Numbered from the stretch's first letter, positions 18,321 through 28,254 are shown. The stretch: DNA of 37,233 bases from Thermoplasmatota archaeon (GCA_016930135.1 JAFGHM010000005.1:1-37233); one strand, 5' to 3'. A program made the numbers and translations. Notes: generated from the sequence alone by a model not told the origin.

Positions 18321-19556
18321 ATGGCGATAGAAGGGGAGTTCCTCGGCGGAGGGCACGAGGTCGGCAGGCTGGGCATACTTCTCAAGTGCCGCGACCAGCG
18401 GATGCTCTTCGACTACGGCATGACGGCCACTGACCCGCCCCAGTACCCCGCGCCCGCGCCGCCGATCGACTTCATGTTCCTGACCCACTCGCACCTGGAC
18501 CACTGCGGGATGATACCCTGGCTGACCGCCAGGTATGACATAGACATAACGAGCACCGGCGTCTCGCGCGAAGTGGGCGTGCTGCTCATGGAGGACAGCG
18601 TCAAGATAGGAGCGGCCGAGGGATACCCTGAGCCCTACACCTCGGAGGACATAAAGATCGCGAAGAGGAGGTTCTCTGACATCATGTTCGGGGACACCGT
18701 CGATGCTGGGGACACGCAGGTGGTGGCCCACCCCGGAGGGCACATACCAGGCGCCACGATGTACGAGCTCGTGGACAGGAAGACCACGCTCGTGACGGGG
18801 GACATACACACTCTGGAGACACGCCTCGTCCAAGGGGCAAAGCCGGTCAAGTGCGACAACCTGATCATGGAGTCGACCTACTCTGGCAGGAACCACCCCT
18901 CGAGGCTGAAGACCGAGTACTCCCTCCTCAAGAAGATAGAGGAGGTCACGAACAGGGGGGGCACCTGTATCATACCGTCCTTCGCCGTCGGCAGGACCCA
19001 GGAGCTCATGCTCCTGCTCAAGGACAGCAGGTACGAGTTCTGGCTCGACGGGATGGGGAGGAAGGTCAACAAGATATACCTCAGGTACCCGGAGTACGTC
19101 AAGTCCGCCAAGCGGCTCAGGCAGGCCTTCAGGAAGACGCGGGAGGTCAGAAGCGTGCACGCGCGTTCGCGGGCGCTCAAAGGGGACATAATACTCACGA
19201 CCAGCGGGATGCTCGATGGGGGCCCTGTCGTGAGCTACATAGAGGCCATCAGGGACGACCCGAAGAGCGCGATCCTTCTCACGGGATACCAGGTCGAGGG
19301 CTGCAACGGCCGGAAGCTGCTCGAGACGGGGACCATGGACTTCAGGGGCGTCACGGAGCGAGTGCAGTGCGAGGTGTTGAAGTTCGACTTCTCGGCGCAC
19401 GCGGGACACGACGAGCTGCTCGCATTCGCGAAGGGGTGCGACCCCGAGAAGATAGTCCTCATGCACGGAGACCAGAGGGAGATTCTGGCGGGCGATCTCA
19501 GGGCGGATGGGTTCGAGGTGCTCCTGCCCAGGAACGGCGAGAAGTTCAACCTATAA
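18321..19556 (+). CDS. Beta-CASP MBL ribonuclease (aCPSF2-like)
   Basis: THSHLDHCGMIPWL, HIPGATMYEL, GDIHTLETRLV, TTSGMLDGGPV, FSAHAGHDELLAF. Confidence 0.92.
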   Translation: MAIEGEFLGGGHEVGRLGILLKCRDQRMLFDYGMTATDPPQYPAPAPPIDFMFLTHSHLDHCGMIPWLTARYDIDITSTGVSREVGVLLMEDSVKIGAAEGYPEPYTSEDIKIAKRRFSDIMFGDTVDAGDTQVVAHPGGHIPGATMYELVDRKTTLVTGDIHTLETRLVQGAKPVKCDNLIMESTYSGRNHPSRLKTEYSLLKKIEEVTNRGGTCIIPSFAVGRTQELMLLLKDSRYEFWLDGMGRKVNKIYLRYPEYVKSAKRLRQAFRKTREVRSVHARSRALKGDIILTTSGMLDGGPVVSYIEAIRDDPKSAILLTGYQVEGCNGRKLLETGTMDFRGVTERVQCEVLKFDFSAHAGHDELLAFAKGCDPEKIVLMHGDQREILAGDLRADGFEVLLPRNGEKFNL

Positions 19557-19613
19557 GGGCACTTCAGGCTTCTCCAAAACTTTGTTATGCCAGGAAGCAC
19601 TCCCAGAGGGTGC

Positions 19614-20456
19614 ATGAGGGCGAGGATACAGGAATACCTCAAAGAGGACCTGGGCTCAGGGGACATCACCTCAGACCTGGTCATCCCACCGGACGAGCTG
19701 GCCCGCGGCAAGGTCTTGTGCAAGGAGGACTGCGTGGTCGCCGGACTCGAGGAGGCTTCCGCCGTGTTCGAGGAGCTGGGCGCCAAGACCGTCAAGATGG
19801 CGGAGGACGGCTCAGAGGCGAGGAGGGGGGATGTGGTCCTCGAAGTCGTCGGCACCGCGAAGGCGATACTTGCAGGTGAGAGGCTCGCTCTCAACTTCAT
19901 CATGCGAATGAGCGGGATCGCGACGCTCGTGAACCGCCTCGCGAAGAAGGCGAGGGAGGTCAACCCGGAGGTCAGGGTCGCGGCTACCAGGAAGACCACA
20001 CCGGGCTTCCGGGAGTTCGAGAAGAAGGCCGTGATGCTGGGGGGAGGGGACCCTCACAGGTCTGGGCTGTACGATGCGGTGCTCATCAAGGACAACCACA
20101 TACGGATAGCCGGAGGGGTCGCGGAGGCGCTGAGGCGCGCGAGGAGAGGCAGCTTCACGAAGAAGGTCGAGATCGAGGTCGAGACGCTGGAAGATGCCCG
20201 AGTGGCGGCCCAGGAGGGGGCGGACATAATCATGCTCGACAACTTCGGGCCCGAGAAGGTCAAGACTGCGGCTGCCGAGCTGAAGGGCATCAACCCGGAG
20301 GTACTTATAGAGGCCTCGGGAGGGATCAGACCGGAAGAGATCGAGAGATACGCCGAGGGCGCGGACATCATATCGCTCGGCTGGCTCACGCACTCGGTGA
20401 AGTCGATTGACTTCTCCATGGAGATAGAGCGTACAGCCCCTGGAGGAGGCGAATGA
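19614..20456 (+). CDS. nadC: Nicotinate-nucleotide pyrophosphorylase (carboxylating)
   Basis: EDLGSGDITSDL, ALNFIMRMSGIAT, ATRKTTPGFREFEKKAVMLGGGDPHRSGLYDAVLIKDNH. Confidence 0.95.
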   Translation: MRARIQEYLKEDLGSGDITSDLVIPPDELARGKVLCKEDCVVAGLEEASAVFEELGAKTVKMAEDGSEARRGDVVLEVVGTAKAILAGERLALNFIMRMSGIATLVNRLAKKAREVNPEVRVAATRKTTPGFREFEKKAVMLGGGDPHRSGLYDAVLIKDNHIRIAGGVAEALRRARRGSFTKKVEIEVETLEDARVAAQEGADIIMLDNFGPEKVKTAAAELKGINPEVLIEASGGIRPEEIERYAEGADIISLGWLTHSVKSIDFSMEIERTAPGGGE

Positions 20457-20489
20457 TGCGCCGGCGTCCCGGACCTGGAATCTCAGCTG

Positions 20490-21146
20490 GTGCGTGAGAT
20501 GAGCCCCAAGCAAGCTTGGGTGGTCTTCTCGTTCCTGGTGGTCCTGACGGACTTCGTGGCGATGATAGCTCTTGTGGCCTTCGGCTATCCGGAAGCCGTC
20601 GTGATCGCCTCAGGCATGATCATCCTGCTGTTCTACTTCTACGTACTGTACAAGAGATACAATGTGGAGGTCATCTCCGAATCGGACTTGGCCCTGTTCA
20701 CGGACCTGGACGACCTTCGGATACTCTGCACCATATACGGCCTCGACAAGGCAGGCAAGGAAAGCGACTTGAATGAGCGCCTGCTGGCTTTCTCGAGGGC
20801 ACACAGCTCGCGGGCTTTCACATGGGTGGCTCCGAGATTGGTCAGATCCGTGGGGGAGGCCCTCGAAGTGCCCCAGGTCCCAAGAAGCACAAACGCGGTC
20901 GAGACGCGCCCGCTCACGGGCGGGCAGAAACGCTCCGACTCAAGGCTGATGGCCATCGGCCTGTGCCCTGTGTGCGACGCCAAGCTTCCGAGAAAGGGTA
21001 CTGTGTGCATGGAATGCGGTGCAGATCTCGAGTTCTACTCCGTGCTTCAGGAGTCAAAGGTGGGCAAGAGGCTCGTGTCAGAGAAGTCGAGGGTCGTGAG
21101 GCGAAAGCTTCGTAAAGATGTATCTGCGTCGGGTGGAAAGAGATGA
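20490..21146 (+). CDS. Membrane protein with SAP-like segment and zinc ribbon
   Basis: Two TMs, DDLRILCTIYGLDKAGKESDLNERLL, CPVCDAKLPRKGTVCMECGADL. Confidence 0.65.
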   Translation: MREMSPKQAWVVFSFLVVLTDFVAMIALVAFGYPEAVVIASGMIILLFYFYVLYKRYNVEVISESDLALFTDLDDLRILCTIYGLDKAGKESDLNERLLAFSRAHSSRAFTWVAPRLVRSVGEALEVPQVPRSTNAVETRPLTGGQKRSDSRLMAIGLCPVCDAKLPRKGTVCMECGADLEFYSVLQESKVGKRLVSEKSRVVRRKLRKDVSASGGKR

Positions 21147-21313
21147 AGACGGACGAGAAGTGCGAGATCTGTGGCAAGCCCGCGACGAGGTTCTTGTTCT
21201 GCGCCTACGTGTGCGACGACGACACGTGCATCCAGGAGGCCAGGAAGAGGCGAGGGGGGCCGGGCGGGCACCAGAAGCAGAGGATGTTCAGCGCGATGAT
21301 GCCCAAGAAGTGA
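21143..21313 (+). CDS. 56-aa Cys-rich zinc-binding small protein (not in ORF track)
   Basis: MKTDEKCEICGKPATRFLFCAYVCDDDTCIQEARKRRGGPGGHQKQRMFSAMMPKK; ATGA overlap with previous gene. Confidence 0.7.
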   Translation: MKTDEKCEICGKPATRFLFCAYVCDDDTCIQEARKRRGGPGGHQKQRMFSAMMPKK

Positions 21314-21352
21314 TGCTGAGAAGGTTTAAGCGGACCTCGCTGATTCGCCAAC

Positions 21353-22516
21353 ATGGACAGGCGGGCGTTCGCTGGGCTGATGATCATAGAGATGATGCTC
21401 GCGTTCGGCAACACGTTCGCTGGCTCGTTCAACATGGTCTACCTGTTCAAGGTGCTCGAGATGCCCCTCTGGTCCGGGCCCCTGTACCTGGGGATCGGGT
21501 TCGCAATATCCATATTCGTCAGCCTCTGGATGTCCCGGAGCCCGAGCATCGACCCGCGGAACATCATGATCGCCAGCCTGTGCTTCCTCATAGGCGAGTA
21601 CTCGTTCCTCCTGACAGTCAAGGAGGGCTGGATGCTCATGATCGTGGTCGGCCTCGCCTTCGGCATGTTCTACCCGCTCTTCTGGACGCCCTTCAACATA
21701 CTGATGGCGCAGATGACCGAGAAGGGCGACCGGGGAGTCATCTATGGTGCGCTCTTCTTCGTGTGGCCGCTGGCGACCTTCTTCGCGCCGTTCCTCGGCG
21801 GTCTTGTAATAGGCTTCGGGAATTACCAGGTGCTGTTCGGTCTCGGCATATTCATCATCGTGATGACCGCAGTGGTTGTCGCGGCCTACAGGAAGTACAT
21901 ACCGAAGGACCAAAGGATGCGCATAAGGCTCGACGCCATCGGCAGGCGGAACGTCATCGCACTCCTGGGCGAGGGCGGCTTCGAGGGGATCTTCTGGACC
22001 GACTACGTGATCATGGCATGGTGGTTCTCCCAGGACGAAATCGAGATAGGGGCGCTGTTCTCCTTGTTCGGGCTAAGCGCTGGTGTGATGGCTATCATCC
22101 TTGGCAAGGTCTCTGACAGGATACAGAACCGGCGCTTCTTCGTCCAGGTCAGCGCGCTCAGCACCATACCGTGCGTGGTGCTCGTGGCAGCCGCATCCTC
22201 GATCAGTGAGTACGCGATCGGCATGGGCCTGCTCGAGTTCGCCTGCTTCATGTTCCCGGTCTTCCTGTTCGCGATACTGACCGACAAGCTGGAGGATGCA
22301 AAGAACGATTCCGTCATAGGTAGGGAGTATCTTCTGAGCATAGGCAGAACGGTGTCGATAGCCATGCTGATGACGCTGCTCTATCTGGGTGTGACGGCGC
22401 AGATTTGTTTCCTGCTCTGCATACCGTTCCTGCTGCTGAGCGCGCTCGCATACGAGCCGAGGAAGGGGCCTGCAGTGCTCCCGGTCGGAACGGGACACAC
22501 CGACCAGCTGCACTGA
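21353..22516 (+). CDS. MFS-type transporter
   Basis: ~12 hydrophobic helices, 387 aa. Confidence 0.75.
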   Translation: MDRRAFAGLMIIEMMLAFGNTFAGSFNMVYLFKVLEMPLWSGPLYLGIGFAISIFVSLWMSRSPSIDPRNIMIASLCFLIGEYSFLLTVKEGWMLMIVVGLAFGMFYPLFWTPFNILMAQMTEKGDRGVIYGALFFVWPLATFFAPFLGGLVIGFGNYQVLFGLGIFIIVMTAVVVAAYRKYIPKDQRMRIRLDAIGRRNVIALLGEGGFEGIFWTDYVIMAWWFSQDEIEIGALFSLFGLSAGVMAIILGKVSDRIQNRRFFVQVSALSTIPCVVLVAAASSISEYAIGMGLLEFACFMFPVFLFAILTDKLEDAKNDSVIGREYLLSIGRTVSIAMLMTLLYLGVTAQICFLLCIPFLLLSALAYEPRKGPAVLPVGTGHTDQLH

Positions 22517-22517
22517 C

Positions 22518-23012
22518 TCAGCCCCTGAGCGAGATGATCATCCAGCCGAACGAGACGATGGCGAGAACCAGGAAGAACAAATAGACGGTCTGCTCCAAGG
22601 CCGAGTTCGATACTCCCATCAGCGCAATGCCCTCGAGCAACATGAAGAGGCTCACGAGGAACCCAAGGAGAGGCTTGGCGAAAGCAGTCGCATTGAACTC
22701 CCACCCAGCTGAGTATTCTCTTGTGATCTCCCTCTCCTCAAGAGCAGCCAGATACCAGACCAAGAGCACTCCTATGCAACCGGCGAAGATGATTCCCACT
22801 CCCATCTGCCACATGCCGTATTCGAAGTACGCCATCGCCGCGATGAGCGTGAGTATGGCAATGAACATTCCCAGGGGCACCGCCAGAACAGGGTGACCTA
22901 TCCTGTGCTTCTCTGTGATCGAGGGCCTCGTATTCGCAGGAAAGACCGGAAGAGAAGGCGACGGAGCAGCGGGTTCCGGCGGACCTGAACCTGGGGCGTG
23001 AGGTGGTTGCAT
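22518..23012 (-). CDS. Hypothetical membrane protein with Pro-rich N-terminus
   Basis: ~4 TM helices after PPHAPGSGPPEPAAPSPS. Confidence 0.6.
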   Translation of the reverse strand: MQPPHAPGSGPPEPAAPSPSLPVFPANTRPSITEKHRIGHPVLAVPLGMFIAILTLIAAMAYFEYGMWQMGVGIIFAGCIGVLLVWYLAALEEREITREYSAGWEFNATAFAKPLLGFLVSLFMLLEGIALMGVSNSALEQTVYLFFLVLAIVSFGWMIISLRG

Positions 23013-23080
23013 TCTGACCGATTGATGGAGGGGCCACAGCAGCTAAGAAGCTTGCTCTGGATTCCCCGAGGCGGATACGG

Positions 23081-24304
23081 CTATGCAGCATCAGCCGCGA
23101 TGGCCACGAGCTCCATGATGTCCATCATCCGTAGCTTCGAACCTTTGGCCTCGATGGTCGCTTTCAGGCTCTGGTAGCAGAACGGGCACGAGGTCGTCAG
23201 GATGGCGGCTCCCGTCCTCTCCGCGTCCTCGACCCTCATCGACGATATCTTCTGAGCCAGGTCAGGGAACGCTGTCTTCACGCCGCCTCCCGCGCCACAG
23301 CATCTGGCATCCTCCCTGTTCCTCTCCATCTCGACCAGCTCGAGGCCAGGTATCGACTCGAGTATCCTCCTGGGCTGGTCGTAGAGTTTGTTGTGCCTTC
23401 CTAGGTGGCACGGGTCGTGGAAAGTCACTCTCCCATCGACCCTGCCATCTAACTTGAGTCTGCCAGAGTCGATGAGCTCCAGAACGTATTCGGTGATGTG
23501 GGCAATCCTCGCATCCACCTTGCCTATCTTCGGGTAGTCCTGCTTGAGGGTCTTGTAGCACCCGGCGCAGCTCGTGACTATCAGGGAAGGCGCGGCCTCC
23601 TCGAACATCGCTATGTTCTTGTTGGCGGTCTTCCTGGCTTCCTCGACCAAGCCGGTCCTGAGAAGAGTGGAGCCGCAACAGGCTTCTTCGTTCCCAAGCG
23701 TTCCGAAGTCCACCTTCGCCTTCGCCAACACCTTGGCTGTGTTGATGGCCATGTCCCTTATGTTCGGGTCATAGGCTGCGGTGCACCCGACGAAGTACAG
23801 GACCTCGCAGCTTTCCTTGAGCACGTCCTTGATCTTGACCTCCTTGTCCAGCCTCTTGGCCCACCGGGATCTCTGCACCCTCGGCTGCATCCATGGATTG
23901 CCGTAGTTCTCGACGCTCTTGATGATCGACTCGTGCGCGGGCAGAGGCGCGAGCCCGTTGGCCACCAGGAATTCCCGCATGTTCTCCCACATCGGGATGG
24001 TGTCCAAGTGCGCCGGACACACAGCCCTGCACTGCCCGCATATAGTGCACTCGTACGCGCGCGATGTGAGCTCCTTGAGCTCCTCCTCCGGGATCTCCTT
24101 CGGGCCGAGTATCTTCGCTCGGAGCCCGTATTGCCTCCTGTAAAAGTCCCGGAGCTTCAGTATCTTGCCCCTCGGGGTCACGAGTTCGACATCCTGCGCC
24201 TCCCCGCCCGTCGGACATGTGGCCGTGCACTCGCCACAGCGAGTGCACGCATCGAACTGCATCATGGCGAGGACGTCCAGCTTCGATATGTCGAGCTTCT
24301 TCAA
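23081..24304 (-). CDS. HdrD-like (Fe-S)-binding protein with two CCG domains
   Basis: CTRCGECTATCPTGG, CTICGQCRAVCPAHL, CCGSTLL, CCGAGGGVKT. Confidence 0.9.
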   Translation of the reverse strand: MKKLDISKLDVLAMMQFDACTRCGECTATCPTGGEAQDVELVTPRGKILKLRDFYRRQYGLRAKILGPKEIPEEELKELTSRAYECTICGQCRAVCPAHLDTIPMWENMREFLVANGLAPLPAHESIIKSVENYGNPWMQPRVQRSRWAKRLDKEVKIKDVLKESCEVLYFVGCTAAYDPNIRDMAINTAKVLAKAKVDFGTLGNEEACCGSTLLRTGLVEEARKTANKNIAMFEEAAPSLIVTSCAGCYKTLKQDYPKIGKVDARIAHITEYVLELIDSGRLKLDGRVDGRVTFHDPCHLGRHNKLYDQPRRILESIPGLELVEMERNREDARCCGAGGGVKTAFPDLAQKISSMRVEDAERTGAAILTTSCPFCYQSLKATIEAKGSKLRMMDIMELVAIAADAA

Positions 24305-25230
24305 GCCGTCCTCACCTCCTTAGACATGAGCCTGTCGACCTCGATTGCTATCGGGGTGGCGATCATGTGGAAGAGCTTGCTGAATGGTATGTAGGCGATC
24401 AGGAGGGCGCTCATGATGGCGTGGACCAGCCACGCGTGGTCGTACCACTCGCCCGCGGATGCAGGCATCGCGAGCGAGAATGCGTATCCCAAGAAAGAGT
24501 ACTCCACGTTCCTCCCGTGGTCCGGGATCCCGCCAGCGATGCCCATCCCCTCAAGAATGAACCCTCCAAGGACGACCGCTAGCAGGAAGAGAATGGAGGC
24601 GGCATCGGGAAGCTCCGTCCTGACCATCTTGGGCCTCTGGATAAACCGCCTCACGGCGGCTATCAGCAGCCCCGCGAGCATCATCGCGCCCACGAGGTCG
24701 AACCCGAAGTCCCTGAGCCAGAGCTTCGCCCATCCGTCCTCGCTGATCATCGGCTCGTACTTGAGGAAGTCGAGCGAGAAAGTGACTACAAGGTCGAGGA
24801 CGAACATGACGGCGAAGCCGCCCAGGATAAGGAGGTGCATCAGCCACCTGGTGACGCTCCTGTCCTTGAGCTTGGAGAGATACATGGCGTCGCGCAAGAA
24901 CACCACGACAAGCTTCGCGAACCTCCTGCTGAAGACCAAGCGAATGCACCTGCCGAGCCAGCCGAGGACCCTCCTCTCCGGTGATCCTGAGAGCCCCTTC
25001 CCGTGGGCCCACAGGAGCACGTTGTACAGCGTGCCGATGAAGAAGACCGCAACGCACACCACGACAGTGACGAGGAACATCTCGAGATAAACCCGCTCAC
25101 GGACATACACCGTCTCGTAAGGAAGCAGAAGGATGACAGCAGATACCAGGATGACGACCGCGAAGAAGGGGAAGTACAGCCATGCCTTGTCCTTCAGGTA
25201 TCGGCCTTCTGGCATCGTTGCTGGAATCAT
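24301..25230 (-). CDS. HdrE/NarI-like membrane cytochrome b-type subunit
   Basis: Multi-TM with His residues (RWLMHLLILGG, WLVHAIMSALLIAYIPFSKLFHMI); start overlaps/abuts HdrD-like gene. Confidence 0.75.
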   Translation of the reverse strand: MIPATMPEGRYLKDKAWLYFPFFAVVILVSAVILLLPYETVYVRERVYLEMFLVTVVVCVAVFFIGTLYNVLLWAHGKGLSGSPERRVLGWLGRCIRLVFSRRFAKLVVVFLRDAMYLSKLKDRSVTRWLMHLLILGGFAVMFVLDLVVTFSLDFLKYEPMISEDGWAKLWLRDFGFDLVGAMMLAGLLIAAVRRFIQRPKMVRTELPDAASILFLLAVVLGGFILEGMGIAGGIPDHGRNVEYSFLGYAFSLAMPASAGEWYDHAWLVHAIMSALLIAYIPFSKLFHMIATPIAIEVDRLMSKEVRTA

Positions 25231-25246
25231 GCTGGCGGATATATAG

Positions 25247-26317
25247 TCATCTGCCTCTGACAAGGGACTGGAAATGGTCGTCGACGCACGCTCTCGCGGT
25301 CTCGACGAGCAGCTGCGTCGTCTCGTCCGCCTCTGACTCGATGCCGACATTCATAGCGATCACAGCCTCTCTCACCCGCCAAAGAGCGGTGGCGATCTCC
25401 TCGGCAAGATCATCGCTCAAGGTCCATGTCCTCGCCTCTATCGCCCTCACGAGTTCGAGGTACCTGCCGGCATCCCAGAGCTTCTTGCCGACGATGAAAG
25501 ACCTGTTCTCGAGGCCGACTATCGCCACCTTGAGGTCCGCTATAGCGGACTCTAGCGACTGGGTATCGCGCACGCCCTCTGACCTCGGGAGAGCGGAGGG
25601 TCTGAGCCCCAATAACTTAAGGAACTGCGTGTTGGCCTCCGGGTATTTTGGGTGTTCCAGGTGGGGTCCTAATAGCAGAAGTTCGCCCTTTCCAAACCGA
25701 GATCTTATCGCGGCGGGCCTCCCTGGAAGCACATAGTCGACCAAACGCCTGCTCATCTGCACTTCCGTGTTCTCCGTGAGGCCCCTGTACCTCAGGAGCA
25801 CATGGTCCTCTGCGGGCTCCTTGAAGATCGGGCCACCATAAAGAGGTGCGAGGAGTGTGCACCCGTCCGCATCCAGGACCAGCTCGCCCCTTATCGGATG
25901 CACGATCGAGCACGAGCCGTATCTGACCGCGATCCGGGAAGGCACATTCGGAGGATCCTGACCATGGAATCCTATGTTCTCAATCCGCGTGCTGGATAGG
26001 TTGAACTCTAAGAATGGGTCGATAGTGGATGGCAGAGGGAGATATGCTCCTGCGCAGATGCCCACGTATCTTCCGCCGAAGGAGATGAACTCCCGCAGCC
26101 TTTCGAAGCCTTTGCCCCTCAGCTCGTCCGCGATGGCGAATCCGTCTCCGCCTGAGATGATGACCATCGAGGCTTGGTCTCCTAAGTGGAGAACGAACTC
26201 GGACGAGTCCAGGAACCTGACTCTGAAGATGCCCTTCGACTCGAACAGGTCTGCGAGCCAAGTCCATGAGTGCGAGGAGCCCCTCCCTGCATAGACGACT
26301 ATATCCCTAGATGTCAT
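25247..26317 (-). CDS. BPL_N/glutamine-amidotransferase-like protein with C-terminal helical domain
   Basis: DIVVYAGRGSSHSWTWL, ISGGDGFAIADELRGKGFERLREFISFGGRYVGICAGAYLP, LLGPHLEHP. Confidence 0.75.
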   Translation of the reverse strand: MTSRDIVVYAGRGSSHSWTWLADLFESKGIFRVRFLDSSEFVLHLGDQASMVIISGGDGFAIADELRGKGFERLREFISFGGRYVGICAGAYLPLPSTIDPFLEFNLSSTRIENIGFHGQDPPNVPSRIAVRYGSCSIVHPIRGELVLDADGCTLLAPLYGGPIFKEPAEDHVLLRYRGLTENTEVQMSRRLVDYVLPGRPAAIRSRFGKGELLLLGPHLEHPKYPEANTQFLKLLGLRPSALPRSEGVRDTQSLESAIADLKVAIVGLENRSFIVGKKLWDAGRYLELVRAIEARTWTLSDDLAEEIATALWRVREAVIAMNVGIESEADETTQLLVETARACVDDHFQSLVRGR

Positions 26318-26432
26318 GTCTGCTCGAGCACAAGGGATGAGGCGGGCAATAAAGCAAGCGCCGACCAATCTGGCATGTCATCGGAGAAACAGAAAGGGTT
26401 ATAGACGGCCTCGCCTTATGTCGCCGCACCAG

Positions 26433-26505
26433 GGGCCCATGGTCTAGTGGTTATGACGTCTGCTTGACACGCAGAAGTTCACCGGTTCGAATCCGGTTGG
26501 GCCCA
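26433..26505 (+). tRNA. tRNA-Val (anticodon GAC)
   Basis: GGGCCCA/TGGGCCC acceptor, CTGC-TTGACAC-GCAG anticodon arm, CCGGTTCGAATCCGG T-arm. Confidence 0.95.
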
Positions 26506-26571
26506 CTCCATCGCACAGAATCGACACGTGCATTGCGGAAGAAGCTCGGTCTGAGAAATAGCCGGGATGGA

Positions 26572-28254
26572 TCAGATGAGCTCTGCTTTATCAGTGCCCG
26601 AATCCAGCATCAGAAGCAGCCTGTCCAACTCCACGTCTGTGATCCTGCCCCGGAGGTAGAGGTCGACTATCCGCAGCCTCTGGCTGTCGTTCTTCACGGA
26701 TATCGCGGCCGGAGACATCTGCGGCTCATCGCTCGTAATCTCGACGTCTTTCGCGGTCAGCTCGGGCGACGTGCCCTCAGGTCCAAGGAAGTCTTGACAG
26801 GCCTGCTTGACCACGTCCTGCGTGACGCGCGTGTAGGACACTGCGCTGTCGTACGCCTGCTCCACCAGCTCCTCGGTCATGTTCGCGTATTTCCTGACGG
26901 TCTCAAGGCTCCTCTCCTTCGAGGCGGCGATGGCCTTCTCGACCTCGGTCATGCTCGATAGATCGCCGGTTATGCCCTTCGCGAATTGGTCGATGTTCCT
27001 CACTCTCTTGCCGATCTCCCCAGCGAGCATCGAATTAGTCCTGAACATGCTCAGGTTGGTGAGCTCGATGCACTTCGCGAAGTTGTCCTTCGCCAGGGCT
27101 TCCCTTGCCATGGAGATGTAGTCCTCAGAGTCGGGAATCGCTATGCCAATATCCCGGGCCAGCTTGGCTGCCCTGTCGGCGAGTGCGGTCGCCTCGGCCG
27201 CTCTGTCGTGTGCGGCCTGCTTCATGTCCGAGATTATCTCCCTGGAAGCGTGGACGCACAGGTCATACTTACCCTCCTTGAACTGCTTCGTGACGGCCTC
27301 GAAGCGCTCCCTCGCGGAGGCGACGTCAACACCCACGCTCTCGGCAGCTCCTATCGCCCTGTTACACATCAGGAGCGTGCTACTGGCTTTCTCGTGAGTT
27401 CCCAGGACAGCGTTGATGGCCATGACGCCTCTTTTTGCAAGCAATATCGCCTTCTCGATCTCGCCATCCCTGAGCTTCCTCCGGGATTCGTTCACAAGTT
27501 CGACCGCAGGACCGATATTCAGCCCTGCCCTGTTCGCAATCATGAACCTGCTCTTGGAGTCGTAGAGTATGCGGAGCACGAGTTCTGCCTGGGAATCCCT
27601 CAGCATCTTCTCTGATTCGAACAGCTGGGCCACCGCCTCCCTCATCTCTCCTGCCCCGATCTTCTGCTTGGATTGGGACAAAGCGCTCTTCGCACCGGCG
27701 ACGTTCCCGCCTGCATGGGCAGTGCGGATGATCCTTCTAGAAATCGCAGCGTACCTCAACTCACACTCAGACGAGATGGCGTCCCGAAGCGTAGAGTTCA
27801 CCTTGTGGACAGCGTAGCTCGCTCTTCCAATCTCCCCCTTTCGGATAGCCCGCTTCGCGAAGGCCAGCCTCTCTCTCGTTTGGGAGAGGTCGGTTCCGAG
27901 CGTGCCGGCAAGCACCGCGAGGTGCTGGGCATTGGCAATGCCCTTCTTGACCGCGGAGGAACTGGCGCTGTTGTTCCTTCGCTTAGCGGCTTTCGGCACG
28001 CTCTTCGTCTGCGCCTTCAGAACGCGGATCCTGGTCCTTGTAGGTGATGGAGCGAAGGTCACGACGGGCACGGAGAGGACCTGCGGATTAAAGGCCTGGT
28101 GCTCCAGAACCCTGTGGAGACTCTCGAGCGTCTCGTCGGTGCCCATGCGCCCGAGCACATTCTGTCTCCCTGCTCGATCGAACAGTATGCCCCCGGATTC
28201 GTGCGGGACGTTGCTCGCCTGAAAGGCACTCGCTCCGTGAGCCATGGCCTTCAC
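26572..28254 (-). CDS. Large helical-repeat/coiled-coil protein with C-terminal SHOCT-like motif
   Basis: 560 aa; repeated pattern (IRKGEIGRASYAV, LRDGEIEKAILLA, FKEGKYDLCVHAS, LAKDNFAKCIELT); C-term RLRIVDLYLRGRITDVELDRLLLML. Confidence 0.7.
   Translation of the reverse strand: MKAMAHGASAFQASNVPHESGGILFDRAGRQNVLGRMGTDETLESLHRVLEHQAFNPQVLSVPVVTFAPSPTRTRIRVLKAQTKSVPKAAKRRNNSASSSAVKKGIANAQHLAVLAGTLGTDLSQTRERLAFAKRAIRKGEIGRASYAVHKVNSTLRDAISSECELRYAAISRRIIRTAHAGGNVAGAKSALSQSKQKIGAGEMREAVAQLFESEKMLRDSQAELVLRILYDSKSRFMIANRAGLNIGPAVELVNESRRKLRDGEIEKAILLAKRGVMAINAVLGTHEKASSTLLMCNRAIGAAESVGVDVASARERFEAVTKQFKEGKYDLCVHASREIISDMKQAAHDRAAEATALADRAAKLARDIGIAIPDSEDYISMAREALAKDNFAKCIELTNLSMFRTNSMLAGEIGKRVRNIDQFAKGITGDLSSMTEVEKAIAASKERSLETVRKYANMTEELVEQAYDSAVSYTRVTQDVVKQACQDFLGPEGTSPELTAKDVEITSDEPQMSPAAISVKNDSQRLRIVDLYLRGRITDVELDRLLLMLDSGTDKAELI

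Noticed and set aside
18273-19466. 397-aa minus-strand ORF opposite the beta-CASP nuclease gene
   Set aside because: Composition is a GC-rich antisense artefact; the plus-strand ORF has clear MBL/beta-CASP motifs.
18851-19879. 342-aa plus-strand ORF spanning beta-CASP and nadC genes
   Set aside because: Out-of-frame low-complexity translation crossing two well-supported genes.
21118-22116. 332-aa plus-strand ORF overlapping the MFS transporter
   Set aside because: Arg/His/Gly-rich out-of-frame translation; the 21353-22516 frame gives a coherent membrane protein.
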